From NCBI GenBank assembly GCA_022661535.1, contig JAKULF010000008.1:2170001-2234000 (forward strand): DNA of 64,000 bases. The letters are read 5' to 3'. Below, one piece after another: positions 1 to 11,792 of the stretch (positions are counted from its first letter, which is position 1; each line of letters starts with the position of its first letter). Below the pieces are notes generated by a model, which saw nothing but the letters and a program-made list of their open reading frames with translations, ran no database searches and was not told the DNA's origin. Origin of the DNA: Eutypa lata (Eukaryota; Ascomycota; Sordariomycetes; Xylariales; Diatrypaceae). The translations under genes and the position numbers were made by a program.

Positions 1-909
1 AAACGCATATAAAAAAAAATATAAATAAATGTAAATATATTTAAATAAATTACTTATTAAAATCTATCTTTATAATAATTATTACGTTGTTATAATGGCT
101 TTAAAGTAAAGCTGTAATGATTTTGTATATAAGTTAAAAAGTGGAAATGAAGGTGGTCCGGAACTCTGTTTGGTCCCACTTGGGGTCTGGCACGTTACAT
201 ACATAAGGTAGGATTATTCAAATATCAGTCAATGCCAAGCAAGTATAGAAGTGACTAATGATAGTTATGATGTATCTGAGTATCTTATGAGGCGTCCAAC
301 AGGAGCTAATGCAATTTATTTTTATTTTATTTTTCTACTTTCTTCGCTCTATTGTTGTCGTGTCAGCTTCTTCCTGTTGCGCCTCCATACACCAAACGAT
401 ACAGGTCATTCTACATTCCTTCCCCCTTACCTGTTTCTTCCCTAACCAACTTGCCATTTTGTCGTTGTACACGCGGTGAGGCGCTCGGGTTGTCAGTTTC
501 AGATCAATTATGTCTCTCATTCCCAAATTATTGTAATCGATACTCGAGGTCTCACATACTGCTCCCTCCTAATTGGACGAGGTAATTCGTCGTTCTCCCA
601 CCGCAACGTTCTTGCACCCGTGTGTGTCTCTGTCTGTATGTGTGTGCGCGCGAGTAAGTGAGTGAGTGAGTGAGTGAGTATCAACATTGCGAAACACATA
701 CAATATTCACTACCTTGAGAAACATTGTTAAAGAAGTCGAGGGTCTTAATTTGGCGGGCTAATAAGAATTCGGCCCTACTTCCAGGGTGACAAAGTTGCG
801 GTTGTGGGCGGTTCTGAGAATTGGGCAACTACTGGATTGAAAAGAACGACCTCAGTATGCTTGTGAGATTCATGGTGCGCAGGGTATAGCAACAAGCGCA
901 ACACCCATC
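1..909. other. AT-rich edge and upstream region of the first gene
   Basis: Bases 1-120 are almost pure A/T with scattered CG dinucleotides, the same texture as the large island at 32-52 kb, so the window probably starts at the edge of another mutated repeat tract. From about 150 on the composition is normal. A microsatellite lies at 621-682: a GT/CT-rich run followed by GAGT units. I see no convincing gene; the short open frames overlap each other on both strands. Confidence 0.6.
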
Positions 910-2472
910 ATGATGCGGATCATGTCGAATCGACTACTACCGCTTGCTGGGCGGTATGGCACCGTCCTATTTACAGCGATACTCGTATATTATATCATTC
1001 GCGCTCCTGTTTTATCCGCCGTCGCAAATCTTTCCATGCCTAATCAACTGCGTGGGGATATACAATATAACGCCGCACATGCTGGAGAAGATGTTACGAT
1101 ATTAGATGCAGAGAACTTGGTTCCCGATATTGTCGCCGTCGACGAGCTGGAGAAGGAGAAGAGCGAACCAGCACCCGTTCCCGAAATACATCCACCACCA
1201 ATAATATCACTGCCACCACCACCGCGGAAAGCCTACAAACCCGCGCCGGAGCAGTACCCTCCTATCGAAGACCATTTCCCCTGGCTCTCGCGCTCCCAAG
1301 AACCACCGCAGGTGTCCGAGAACAATTGGCCTCCGTGGCCGCATGTGCCCGAGAAGACACCGCTTTTGATCGGCTTCACCCGGAATTGGCCCTTACTCCT
1401 ACAATGCGTGAGCAGCTACATCGCGGCGGGTTGGCCACCCTCTGACATCTTCGTGGTAGAGAACACGGGGACGTTCTCCGCGAACCGCCAGCACGAGCTC
1501 TCGCTCCAGAACCCCTTTTTCCTCAACATCACAGCCCTCGACGTCCTGGGAGTTAACGTCTTCAGCACGCCCGCCCTCCTCACCTTTGCGCAGCTGCAGA
1601 ACTTCTACCTCCACACCGCCCTCCAGCGCGGCTGGGAGCACTTCTTCTGGAGCCACCAGGACGTCATCGTCTTCTCCGACGAGGAGGTGAAGAAGAAGGA
1701 CCGCGACCATGACTGGGACACCGATCCCTACGCCACCATCTACGAGCGCGCCGTCGGTTTGCTGCGGTATCTGAACGGGCCCGACATGCCGCCCTGGTCT
1801 ACCCACTTCTTCGCGTACGATCACCTCACCCTCGTTAAGCGCGACGCCTTCCTCGAGGTCGGCGCCTGGGACACGCAGATCCCGTACTACGCATCCGACT
1901 GCGATATGTACCTCCGGCTGCACTGGGCCGGGTTCTGGCAGCCGCAGAGCGACGCCGGCCTGATCTTCGACGTCAACACCGTCCTGGACGACATCGGCGC
2001 GCTCTTCCAGCTGCCCGGGGCGCACGCGACGTTCCGCGGGGACCCGGTGTTCGAGGACCCGGACCGCCCCCACAAGGAGGCCGAGATGCAGCAGGAGCTG
2101 GACATGCGGGCGTGGGTCGAGACGCACGGCGAGTCGTGGGTGCACCTGGTGGAGATCGCCGGCCGCATGCAGGAGCTCAAGTACCAGGACCAGGGGGTCA
2201 CGCGCAACACCTGGCAGACGAGCCAAGGCGGCGGCGTCGGCGAGCCCTTCTACCGCGACCCCCGGGGGTTCGAGCACGCCCAGCAGGTCCTCATCGACGC
2301 CGGGCGGCGCGTCTTCGCTGACAAGTGGGGACACCGCGGCTGCGACCTCCTCAAGATGGGCATCGAGGGCGACGACGCCTGGCGCCTCGAGCGCGACTGG
2401 GACGAGACACTCGAGGGCCCCGGGTCCGTCGGCGGCAACTGGGGTGAGAACTGGATGGCCGCTGATGAATGA
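910..2472 (+). CDS. type II membrane glycosyltransferase-like protein
   Basis: Single-exon gene of 520 residues. The first ATG (910) is followed in frame by a second two codons later. A short basic N-terminus precedes one hydrophobic segment at about residues 16-36 (signal anchor), then a proline-rich stem at about 90-125, then a globular domain from about 145. That layout is typical of Golgi type II glycosyltransferases. The domain carries LLIGFTRNWPLLLQCV, where a beta strand and first helix of a GT-A fold would be, and a D-C-D-M motif at about residue 330 in the context YYASDCDMYLRLHWAGF, a candidate metal and nucleotide-sugar site. The product is probably a lumenal sugar transferase; donor and acceptor are unknown. 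The GC-rich coding sequence produces a long antisense shadow frame. The gene call is firm; the enzymatic class is inferred from motif and topology only. Confidence 0.8.
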   Translation: MMRIMSNRLLPLAGRYGTVLFTAILVYYIIRAPVLSAVANLSMPNQLRGDIQYNAAHAGEDVTILDAENLVPDIVAVDELEKEKSEPAPVPEIHPPPIISLPPPPRKAYKPAPEQYPPIEDHFPWLSRSQEPPQVSENNWPPWPHVPEKTPLLIGFTRNWPLLLQCVSSYIAAGWPPSDIFVVENTGTFSANRQHELSLQNPFFLNITALDVLGVNVFSTPALLTFAQLQNFYLHTALQRGWEHFFWSHQDVIVFSDEEVKKKDRDHDWDTDPYATIYERAVGLLRYLNGPDMPPWSTHFFAYDHLTLVKRDAFLEVGAWDTQIPYYASDCDMYLRLHWAGFWQPQSDAGLIFDVNTVLDDIGALFQLPGAHATFRGDPVFEDPDRPHKEAEMQQELDMRAWVETHGESWVHLVEIAGRMQELKYQDQGVTRNTWQTSQGGGVGEPFYRDPRGFEHAQQVLIDAGRRVFADKWGHRGCDLLKMGIEGDDAWRLERDWDETLEGPGSVGGNWGENWMAADE

Positions 2473-4950
2473 GGCTGAGGGGCCATTTTCAAATGGAAAA
2501 GAAAAGGCACGCAGATTATCCTGCGTTCATGCTGAAGAAGAATTTTCTTCAAAATCATCATTGGAGGACCACAAATACCTACCTTACTTTGGTCCGACTG
2601 TATATACATATTCCCACATATTTGCTTTAGAGGGAGGGCAATGGGAGGCGGGCGGGCACGTGGGAGTTTTTTTTCCTGCTGTTTCTTATTCCCTCCCCCC
2701 TCTCTTGCTTCGTCTTCCCCTGCTTTGGAAGGCTTCAACTGAAGGTGGTGGGGGCGGTTATATGCCACTTACTACCTCGGTCACATATATTATGGCGGAT
2801 AGGCGGCGATGAGGACGACGAATGAAAGAACCAGAAAGGGACGAACGTTGGCTGGCTGGCGCGGCGTTATATGGCTAGGTAGGGAAGGGGCATGTTTCTA
2901 ACTAACTACCTACCTAAGGGTAGCTGATGTTTTTTTATTACTGGGACGTACGAGCGAAAGTTTGTTTGTTTGTTTGTCTGTCTGTCTTGGGAGTGAAAAG
3001 AAGAGACAAATGAAAAGAAGGACAGGACAGGACAGGACGGGACGGGACAGAGCAAGCGGAGCATATATCTAAATGCATATATATATATATTTACTTATTC
3101 ATGGTAATGAAATAAAGACCAATGTTCGAAGACAGTTGTTTCACGTCCTCCTAGGGGTGTGACGGGATGACTATTAACTAAAGCGTGTTGTTTTATAAAA
3201 AGGGGTTGCGAAGAAGAAGAGGAAAAAAACGTACTCAACGGGATTAGAGTAGATGATGGGTTCCATTTGTGTAACCTGTAATTACCTAGGTAGGTATGAT
3301 GACATGCTTAATTAGCTACTTACGTATCTGGGGTAGCAGGGTAGTAGTTTGATGGGGACAGAGAATTCTTGACGTGTAACTACTTGCTCCCAATTGCTCA
3401 GTTCCCCGGGCACAACACCTGGACTGGTGTAATCCCTATTATAAAATAGTTTTCATTTGGTGTTACGGGAACTACTTGCTCTTTCGTACGTACGTACGTA
3501 CATACATCACATAGGCCGTTATCCTCGTAAATGTCATCGATGCCACCGCACAAGGGTAAATATATATATATATATATATATCTATGTATCTCTTGGTTTC
3601 TTGCTTTTGACGTCATATTCTCGATGTCGACGTAGATAAGTCTACAATGTAGGCTGGGGGGGTTCTACAGTACTTAGACGGATGGCGGACCCACGTAAAC
3701 GGATACCAAAAAACTACTAAGTACCTAGCCCGTAAAAACAATCCTAGAAAAGCTTGAATGGATTTCACATGTAGTTATGGCTGACGACGCCGGATTCACC
3801 CACTGACTCGGGGTGTCGAGCCGGTTAGAAGGCGAGCGCGCTCAGTGGGCACTGGATCTCGTGCTCGACCTCCACAGCATCAAGCAAGCCCGCAATGAAC
3901 TCAAGTTCCGCGGCGCCCAGGGAACCAGCACGCAAAGCTTCTTTCGTGGAGAAGGAAAGGGCTTTCGAGAGATGCTCGCAGATCAGATCGTCAGCCATGG
4001 TTAGTACTTCACTGATCCCCTCCATACTACTACTGTAGGCAGAGCTCAGCGTCTAGGTAATTGAAACGCTACCCTCAGTTCGGGATGGATAGAAACTACG
4101 ATATGGAGATACGGCTACTGGTTCTTGTTTCGCGCACCCCACTTGGTTCTATTGGAATATGTTTTCCAGGGGGGGCAATTTGGTATAAATCGTTGCTCGT
4201 TAACTACTAACCGGTAGTGAGCAGCATGCTGGTCGTCTATATCAACGTTCTCCGATTGCCTAAATGACTAGAATAAAACTACCGCTTTAACTCAATAGAA
4301 TAAACAACTTATATGATGTGTTTTAGTTACGTATCCAGTCGTGTATTACGTTGTGTATTTCGTTACATGTGGTATTTATTCAAATGTTCAACATTACCTG
4401 ATCAGGAACCCGAGGAATCCGGCTCCGTGGTGGGACTAACTAATCGGGAATCCCCAGACACCGCCCGGCCCGTTGACCAATCCACACAGTCAACCCAGCA
4501 TCTCCATTGATTTTTTACTCATCATTGGCTGAAGAGCGACAACATCATGCTTATTTGCGCTTTTGGACTTCATCTCTCGATAACGCTCTTTCTGCTATAA
4601 TAGTATCTGTCAGCGGGAGATCTCAAACATTCTCAACTTTTCTTTGCCCGTATGGCCCTTTAGTTAGCGTAGACAAGGGATCTTGAATACATACTTACTA
4701 AGTAACTACATACGTAAGGTACCGACAATTACCTAGAAAGGCCTTAACCTTATAGGGATAGCGCCGGCCTACATTCTAGACCAGTATTTTAAGCCTCGGC
4801 CAACGAATTGGACCTCGATATCTTTACATCTTTACATTGTATATATCATCCATTAACTAGCGCTGACTTCCCTCCCAACATATTTGGTCGTCGGCTATCA
4901 GCAAGACACAGACGATATTGAACATTGTAAATATCCTCTCGTTATCGAGA
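2473..4950. other. intergenic region rich in microsatellites
   Basis: About 2.5 kb with no convincing gene. It holds simple repeats: TTTG/TCTG units at 2961-2986, GACAG/GACGG units at 3021-3050, TA runs at 3076-3091 and 3559-3581, and CGTA units at 3485-3503. Short ACCTAGGT-like motifs (for example 2901-2916 and 3287-3296) recur, as is common in Sordariomycete spacers. A 66-codon frame on the minus strand is listed separately. Confidence 0.6.
3825..4025 (-). CDS. possible small hypothetical protein
   Basis: An ATG-started frame of 66 codons with codon use more gene-like than its surroundings. It encodes an acidic, leucine- and alanine-rich peptide (for example SLGAAELEFIAGLLDAVEVE) that would form amphipathic helices. 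No family is recognised. It sits alone in a microsatellite-rich spacer, with no partner exon that I can see. It may be a remnant of a larger gene or chance; confidence is low. Confidence 0.2.
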   Translation of the reverse strand: MEGISEVLTMADDLICEHLSKALSFSTKEALRAGSLGAAELEFIAGLLDAVEVEHEIQCPLSALAF

Positions 4951-7108
4951 ATGGCATCGGCGCAGCGGTTTTCTGGCTACCCGCTGGCTCGGGAGGGTCC
5001 GAGGACGGTATATAACTATTCTCAAGATCAGAATCCAGTAATGAGAGGTTGGACTTTGATTATAGCCGCCAATCTGTAAGCACATCTATCATAACAAACC
5101 CTCTGATCCCAAGGTCAAGTGCTTACTAGCTACTTAAATAGTATTACTCGATCCTCAGCAATTGCTAAAATGACCTGGGCAAATGCTAAGCTTGGAGTGG
5201 CTAATAAGATCGCCGAGCTTAACGATTATACCCCTCGGCTAGAAGTGAGTGATGCCGAAGAAACCGAGAGATGAAGTGTGGAAATGACTGATAATCCCAA
5301 TAGCCTATCGTCACACCTCTTGTGACTGATAGTAGCGCTCCCACCAAAGCAGAGCTTACCGACGATTTGTACCAACGCCAGCCGGAGGATTTGTCCGGGC
5401 GGTTTTACTCGGCAGCAGATTACCATGAACTCTACAAGGCAGGCAAACTAACCCCGCTTCAAGTAGCCAAGGCTCTACTTCCGCTCACCACCGGGGGAAA
5501 ATACAAAAATGCCTGGGCTGTTACGAACGAGGACGTTGTGCTCGCGGCTGCTAAAGCCTCTACTGAGAGATACGCTAACGGCAAGCCTCTCGGTATCCTC
5601 GATGGCGTTCCGATCGGCGCCAAGGAAGATATCGACGCCGAGGGTTACATCTCCTACGTTGGGCTATCCTACGACCCGACCAGCCCTTTCTTCAAGCCGG
5701 CCAAGAAGACCATCTGGCCCCTGGCGCGACTGCAAGCCGCGGGCGCCGTCCTGATCGGGAAGCTCGCCATGCACGAACTCGGGACCGACATCAGCGGCTG
5801 CAACCCCCGGCGCGGCACTCCCGTCAATTGGAACAACCCCGCCTACTACCCCGGCGGGTCCTCGTCGGGGGCCGGGTCCGCCATCTGCGCCGGTCTGGTC
5901 CCGCTGGCGCTGGGCACCGACGCCGGCGGGAGCAACCGGATCCCCGCCACCTTCTGCGGCATCTACGGGCTCAAGCCGACGCTCCACCGGACCCACACCA
6001 TGAAGTCGGCCGTGTGCGTCATCGGGCCCCTGGCCGCGAACGTCTCGGACCTCACGATAGCGTACCGGCTGATGTCGGCGCCGAACCCGGACGACGCCGT
6101 GCAGGGCGCGTTCGCGCCCTCGATCCCGCCGGGCCCGGCCGCCAAGAAGACCATCGGCATCTGTTCGGCCTGGTTCGACCAGGCGTCGCCGGCCGTGCTC
6201 GAGGCGACGAGGAAGGCCGTGTCCTACCTCGTCGACGAGCTGGATTACGAGCTGGTCGAGATCACGATCCCCTACCTGGAGGAGGGGCAGTACGCCCACA
6301 ACGGCTGGGCGCTCGCCGAGTCCGTGAACAACATGCGGGACCCGGCCGTCCAGCCCTTCGACCCCCTCTCGGTGGTGAACTATTGCAATAAGGTCTTGTT
6401 GAGCATAGGGGCGTGCACTTCGGGCGCTGATATGTTCAAGTATGCGCAGCTCCGGCAACTTCTCAGTAAGTCCTTTTCTAACTTTTAATTATAAGCCCCC
6501 CGTTTTTACCCGACAGGAGGAAGATCGCGAAAAGCCCCCCTCGCCATATCTGTAGAAAGTGCCTACCTATCTACCAAGACGAGAGAGAGATAGGACTCTA
6601 GCCGCTTGTTCCCAATACAGGACACAGACGGGGATTTCGTAGCTCTCATTTTTTTTTTTTTTTTTTTTTCTTCTGGCTAGTTGAAACTAACAACCCGCAT
6701 GTCCCCTTCGCAGTGGAGCACCTCGCCTTCCTATTTGCAAAGCACCCGGGCCTCCTGATCCTGACGCCGACGGCGCCCGAAGCCGGCTGGAGGATCCACC
6801 CCGGGGACGGCGCCTACGGGTTCAGCGACGGCAACGTGACCATCCGCAACATGATGTACGTCTGGCTCGCCAACTCGACGGGCTGCCCTGCCGTCAGCTG
6901 CCCCGTCGGCTACGCCGACCCGGAGCCCGGGTCCGGGTCTGGGAAGCTGCCGATTGGCCTCATGGCTATGGCGGAGTGGGGCGCCGAGGAACAGCTCCTG
7001 GCCTGGGCCCGCGAGACGGAGGATTACCTCCATGGTGGCAGTGGCGGGAGAAGGCGCCCGGAGGAGTGGGCTGATGTTGTGAAGTTGGCGGGGGAGGTTG
7101 AGGAATGA
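4951..7108 (+). CDS. amidase (amidase-signature family)
   Basis: Four exons join in frame: 4951-5075, 5142-5244, 5304-6465 and 6714-7108, giving 594 residues, normal for fungal amidases. The start MASAQRFSGYPLAREGP and the exon order match the family. The amidase-signature Ser-cisSer-Lys triad is complete: Lys183 in IGAKEDID, Ser262 in PGGSSSGAGS, and Ser286 in GTDAGGSNRIP, with spacings close to those of fatty-acid amide hydrolase (79 and 24 residues). The C-terminal part keeps HPGLLILTPTAPEAGW. It hydrolyses a carboxylic amide to acid and ammonia; the substrate is unknown, and no secretion signal is seen. The first two introns are 66 and 59 nt, but the third is 248 nt and contains a run of 21 T (6649-6669). 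A neighbouring permease starts 1.7 kb downstream; no functional link can be shown. Confidence 0.92.
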
Positions 7109-8840
7109 AATAGGGGTGTGAGTGAGTGGGGTTGGTGGGTGAGCGGCTGATGTTGGCGGGTTTCTAGCTGGAAAAACGCGTTGTCGTCTATTGTTTTGTG
7201 CTAGATGATAAAGAATATGACAAAATAAATGTATGAGGCGTTAGATAGAGGCATGATGTCTTTTCTTTCTTAATAGGGGGAGGCTTCCTTGTTCTGAATA
7301 TAATCAGAAGAACCTTGCACTGTTGAGTAGGTATGTGTATTAGTATACTATATTTAATCCTCGTTCAGATCGACTAACTAGACCCAAGTAATTTCTCATG
7401 TCTGTTAGAAAGCGTTTAAGAAATATTTGAGCGTTCTCAACGTGTTTGTGTAAGGCGAATTGTAAACCTATGGTCAAGTGCCAACTACGTACTTACCAGT
7501 GGGGCGGCTACCCCTATTCGTAAGGCAAGGAGCTGATTAAATAGTGGAGAGAGGTATGATAGAGACCTGAGATACTTTCATGAAGGATGAAGGACGCTCG
7601 TGATACTGAATCGGGCCAACTAACCTCACGCGGTGTGCAGCAGTATACATAGGGTAACACGCAAATCCCCTTGAAGTCGTGGCAGCTAGATCGACTACTA
7701 GAATACCTACATACCATCAGGGATAACAAGAAGCCCAACAGTCCGCTGGCGACATTGGTTAACTATATCCCTCGCTTGCGGCTTTAAACCTCTGTTCCGC
7801 CAATGCCAATGTTCGCGTGGCAATCCTGCTCGTTAGCATGTTGGTATACTAACCGCATTACATGATATTGGTGTTGGTGGTGGCCTCTCGTACTAGGATT
7901 GAGGTCAGTTCGATATACAAGGCGGGGTAACAGGGGCTATCGACGGGAGGGATCGTGAGTTCGTTCGTTCCCCGTCGTACTCTTCATCGGGCCGCGCACC
8001 CGACTTAGCGTGATCAACCTACATAGGCATTCATATTCATCAAAACCTCGCGTAGCTTCTAGCTGTACCGAGTGCCCGGATAATGCGGTGGCTATTTTCT
8101 TGCTAGCTGAATACCTCATCTAATCTGCCATCTAAATTCACGTGGGTTTATATTGGGTTGTTTTGCTAGAACTGAAATAGTTATGTTTTACGTATATAGC
8201 CTCTCACACTGGACATTCCATGTATACCAGAATTTTGGTAGCTGTTTCGCGACAGATCAATTGTAGAGACTGGAAGAGGAAGAGACAGAGAGAGAGGCCG
8301 ACATCTTAGCAGTCAGTGATCGTATGCTTACTCTAAGTTTGGCTAGTATACTTATTTACTTGATGCAAGAAAGATTTTAATCAAGGAGCTGACTTTGATG
8401 TTGTCGAGGGCTCTCAATGGTGGAATAACTTTAGCTGAGGAGCTTAAGCCCAGGTTGCGAGCTGATAGAATGGCCGAGTCGGGCAAGGCGTCCCCAGATT
8501 CTAGGCCGGGTCTCTCGAGAGGGACCGGGGGAATAGCTTCTGATTGGGTTCGCTCTACCCCAACTTCCCCAACCTCCACCTTACCCCAGGTTCCACGCGC
8601 CCCATTGGTCCGCTTGTACCAGAGTCGAGCTCGCTAGGCCTTGAAGAGAGAATAGGGATGTATCTTGGCAAGACAGAATGTGACCTTGTTGGAAAACGTA
8701 TATGATCTCGAACTATCCCCCCGAGACCGCCTTCATGGTTGGTTTCGAGGAGGCCCTAGGATGCTTCGCGGCTCAGCTTATAGACCACTTTGAACGGGAG
8801 CCAAGCCTATCACCAAGCGCGTTCAGAAAGAGAAGAAGAA
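7109..8840. other. intergenic region between amidase and sugar transporter
   Basis: About 1.7 kb without a convincing gene. It should hold the terminator of the amidase and the promoter and leader of the transporter. Short frames on both strands have no recognisable content. A sequence at about 7886-7905 looks briefly like rRNA but is not supported (see rejected items). Confidence 0.5.
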
Positions 8841-10870
8841 ATGGCAGCCAAGGTACAGGTCAGCTCCGCGCAAAAGGCGGCCGACCATGAGCTCGAGGAG
8901 AAGCTCGGCCTGAGCGCCATCCATGAAGCCAAGTTGGCCACAGACGAGGAACACGCGCAGACGCTTTGGCAGGCCTTGTCCGAGAACCGCAAGGGTGTTT
9001 TCTGGTCTATCATGATCTCGATGTCTATCATCATGGAAGGGTGAGTTGAGTTGAGTCTCCAGCAGGCACGAAGCCGAATCCTTGGCTGACTCACGAGGTG
9101 AACTTTAGATACGACACTATCTTGATGGGTAATTTCATGGCATATCCCGAGTTCCAACAGAAGTTTGGGGGCTACTACGGTGAAGAAATCGGCTGGCAGA
9201 TCTCAGGGCCATGGCAAACGGGTTTGAACATGGCGAGTACCGTTGGTGGCATCTTTGGTACGTAGTGAACATTTCTTGGCTGTGTACCAGAAGCCCACAA
9301 GAGACTAACCAATAGCCTCTGTGCAGGTGGTCTACTCAATGGTTACTTTGCCGCCAAATACGGCTACCGCTGGGTCTTGATCGGTTCTATGGCAATTTTG
9401 AATGCTTTCATCTTTGTCGTCTTCTTCGCCCCCAACGCCACGGTCATGGTTATCGGGCAGATTCTGTGCGGTTTGTGCTGGGGTGTTTTCGCGACGCTGA
9501 GCCCTGCGTACGCGTCTGAGGTTTGCCCTACCAACTTGCGAGGTAAGTTGTCTAGCGTATAAGCGACCTACACCCTTTATCTTATGTTGATATTGACGGG
9601 TACCAGGTTATTTGACGACGTATGTCAACCTTTGCTGGGCTATCGGCCAGCTCATCGCCGCTGGTGTCCTCACGGGATGCCTCAATATCGAAGGAGAGAT
9701 GGGTTACAAGATCCCGTTTGCTATTCAATGGGTGGGTATCCTAATTTGAGTGACAAGACAAAAAGTTGGAGCGAGTACTGACAGCTTTGGTGGGAACAGC
9801 TCTGGCCTACTCCCGTCATGGTGATCGCATACCTTGCACCGGAAAGCCCCTGGTTTCTGGTGCGTGCTGATCGGATAGAGGAAGCCAAACACTCGATTAA
9901 GAGACTGTCTGGGAATAAAACGGAAGAACAAATGAGCAACCAGTTAGCCATGATGCTGCACACCACGAAGCTCGAGGCGGAATCCACAGCAGGCGCGACC
10001 TATGCAGATTGTTTCAAGGGCATCAACCTTCGCCGCACAGAAATCGTCTGCCTCGCATTCGCTGGCCAGATCCTGTCCGGAAGTTCCTTTGCATATACGC
10101 CAACATACTTCTTCACTACTGCCGGCATGGATACAGCCAATGCGTTCTACCTCAGTCTAGGAGCTAAGGCAATGGCGTTCATCGGAACTATTCTGTGAGT
10201 TGGTTTTTGTACTATGATCTTGTTCGCTGGCCATGCCGTATTCTAACTATTGCGCTTTAGATCGTGGTGGCTCATCACCTACTGGGGTCGTCGTCAGATT
10301 TACGTAGCAGGAATGGGGGTCCTCTGTACGATCTTGTTCATCATTGGCATCCTCGACGTCTCCATCGGCATAAGAGGTCTCTGGGCTTCTGGTGGACTCT
10401 GTGTCTTCTGGCTGTTCATCTACGCCCTCACTGTCGGTCCTATTACTGTGAGTAACTGTTTGACCGAACCACTAGTAGTCTCGTCTGGCAAACAGACCTA
10501 ACTTCGGAAGCAGTATAGTATCATCTCCGAGACGTCATCCGTTCGTCTCCGGCCGCTATCGGTAGTGCTAGCCCGGACCTCGTACCAGCTCGCCAACATC
10601 GTGTCGCAGGTCCTGCAGGCCTACACGATAAACCCGACCGAGTGGAATTGGAAGGGCAAGACCGGTTTCTTCTGGGGTAGCACGGGGCTGTGCGTCTTCA
10701 TCTGGGCCTACTTCCGCGTCCCCGAGGTCAAGGGCCGGACGTACGAAGAGTTGGATATCCTCTTCGCTAACAAGGTCCCGGCTCGCAAGTTCGCGAAGAC
10801 GGAGGTTGATCCTTACGCATCGGTGAATACCGATGACCACCTCGAGGTCGAGCATAAGGAGTCGAATTGA
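8841..10870 (+). CDS. MFS sugar transporter, maltose/alpha-glucoside permease type
   Basis: Seven exons splice in frame: 8841-9040, 9109-9257, 9327-9542, 9607-9731, 9800-10194, 10261-10447 and 10514-10870, giving 542 residues. All six introns are 64-69 nt with GT-AG ends. The ATG at 8841 was chosen because the upstream in-frame start is only TTG. The cytoplasmic N-terminus leads into MEGYDTILMGNF in TM1. Sugar-porter hallmarks are LRGYLTTYVNLCWAIGQ, PESPW (about 244-248) before the central loop, the GRR motif (371-373) after TM8, and a C-terminal FRVPEVKGRTYEELD, close to the family's PETKGR-type signature. Twelve membrane segments are expected. It is probably a proton-coupled importer of maltose or related alpha-glucosides at the plasma membrane; the substrate is inferred from resemblance to MAL-type permeases. 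At the fourth intron a second AG at 9784 would add five residues in frame; 9800 fits the family better. Confidence 0.93.
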
Positions 10871-11792
10871 TGTTGCTAAGAAGGAACTACATTTATAGTA
10901 GATTTAGCAATTAGCTTTTCCTATACTCTCGTTACGTATATCGGTTGGTAAATAACAGGGTTCGACTGGCTCCTGGACTATCTAAGACACTTAGTAGACA
11001 GCTTCACTACTACTGTTTGCATCAAATTTTCCATTTACGCAGTGATATACCTAATTCGGTTGCTAGGACCTACCATGTAGCTACCATTACTACCTAGATG
11101 CTATTTATACCTTAGATGGCCGCCGTTCCGAACGGAAACGATCGTTTGTACCTATTAGCCCAGAACTCAGGATGGCTTGAGCTAGGAAGGGGGGGTATAC
11201 ATCAAGACATTTACTGTGCCTTGCAGTTAGGCTGAATTCAACGGAGATATGCCCTGTGATACATGTAATAGTCTGCCGATATTTTTAGCTGGTTTGTGGC
11301 TGTTGCAGCCCCCCAGGGGAACTGTCTCATCCCGAAAATACATTATAAATAGTCACTAACCGCTGGAAACCACGAATATATGAAGATCTTGCTCAGAATG
11401 ATATACGTACTTCGTCTAGAATAAATATAGACCTATATAAGCCTGATAGGCTCTTAGGCCATATCTCGTGACACAAGCCAATTTAAGTTGTCAAAATAGC
11501 CAAAACTAGTAGGTAACGGCAGAAAGAAGTAATGACGCAAGCATTCAGGAACGATCGGATTTCGACCAATTCGAAGGCTCAGTGCGACATCAATGACACC
11601 GCCCCCAAAGTACCCTACAGGATAAAAATGCCTTGAATCCTACCTCAACTCTGATCCCGTATTCGATTGGGTGGTACTAAGTCTATATACACACAAACAC
11701 ACACGTATATATACCCTCGTCATGCTTTAACCGCCCCATACTAGACTGCTAGTTTCTCAATTTCTAGTTTTTGTTGTATGCAACATTCATAG
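10871..11792. other. intergenic region, nothing recognised
   Basis: About 0.9 kb between the sugar transporter and the surface-protein gene on the same strand. Several homopolymer stretches and a CA-rich run with ACACAAACACACACG at 11690-11705 are visible. No gene or RNA is supported. Confidence 0.5.

Noticed and set aside
1399..2334. 311-codon open frame antisense to the glycosyltransferase-like gene
   Set aside because: Composition is Val/Gly/Leu/Arg-rich as expected for the reverse of GC-rich codons; no domain, and the sense strand has a clear protein.
5664..6458. 264-codon antisense frame in the amidase gene
   Set aside because: Arg/Gly/Asp-rich shadow of the catalytic exon.
7880..7910. 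Short likeness to the complement of large-subunit rRNA (CCTCTCGTACTAGGATTGA)
   Set aside because: Only about 18 bases agree; the flanks do not continue the rRNA sequence on either side.
9785..9799. Alternative acceptor at 9784 adding five residues to the sugar transporter
   Set aside because: In frame, but the five extra residues interrupt the segment joining QW to WP in relatives; 9800 fits better.
4951..10870. Amidase plus sugar permease as a functional pair or biosynthetic cluster
   Set aside because: They are 1.7 kb apart with no shared regulator or further pathway genes; co-function is not supported.
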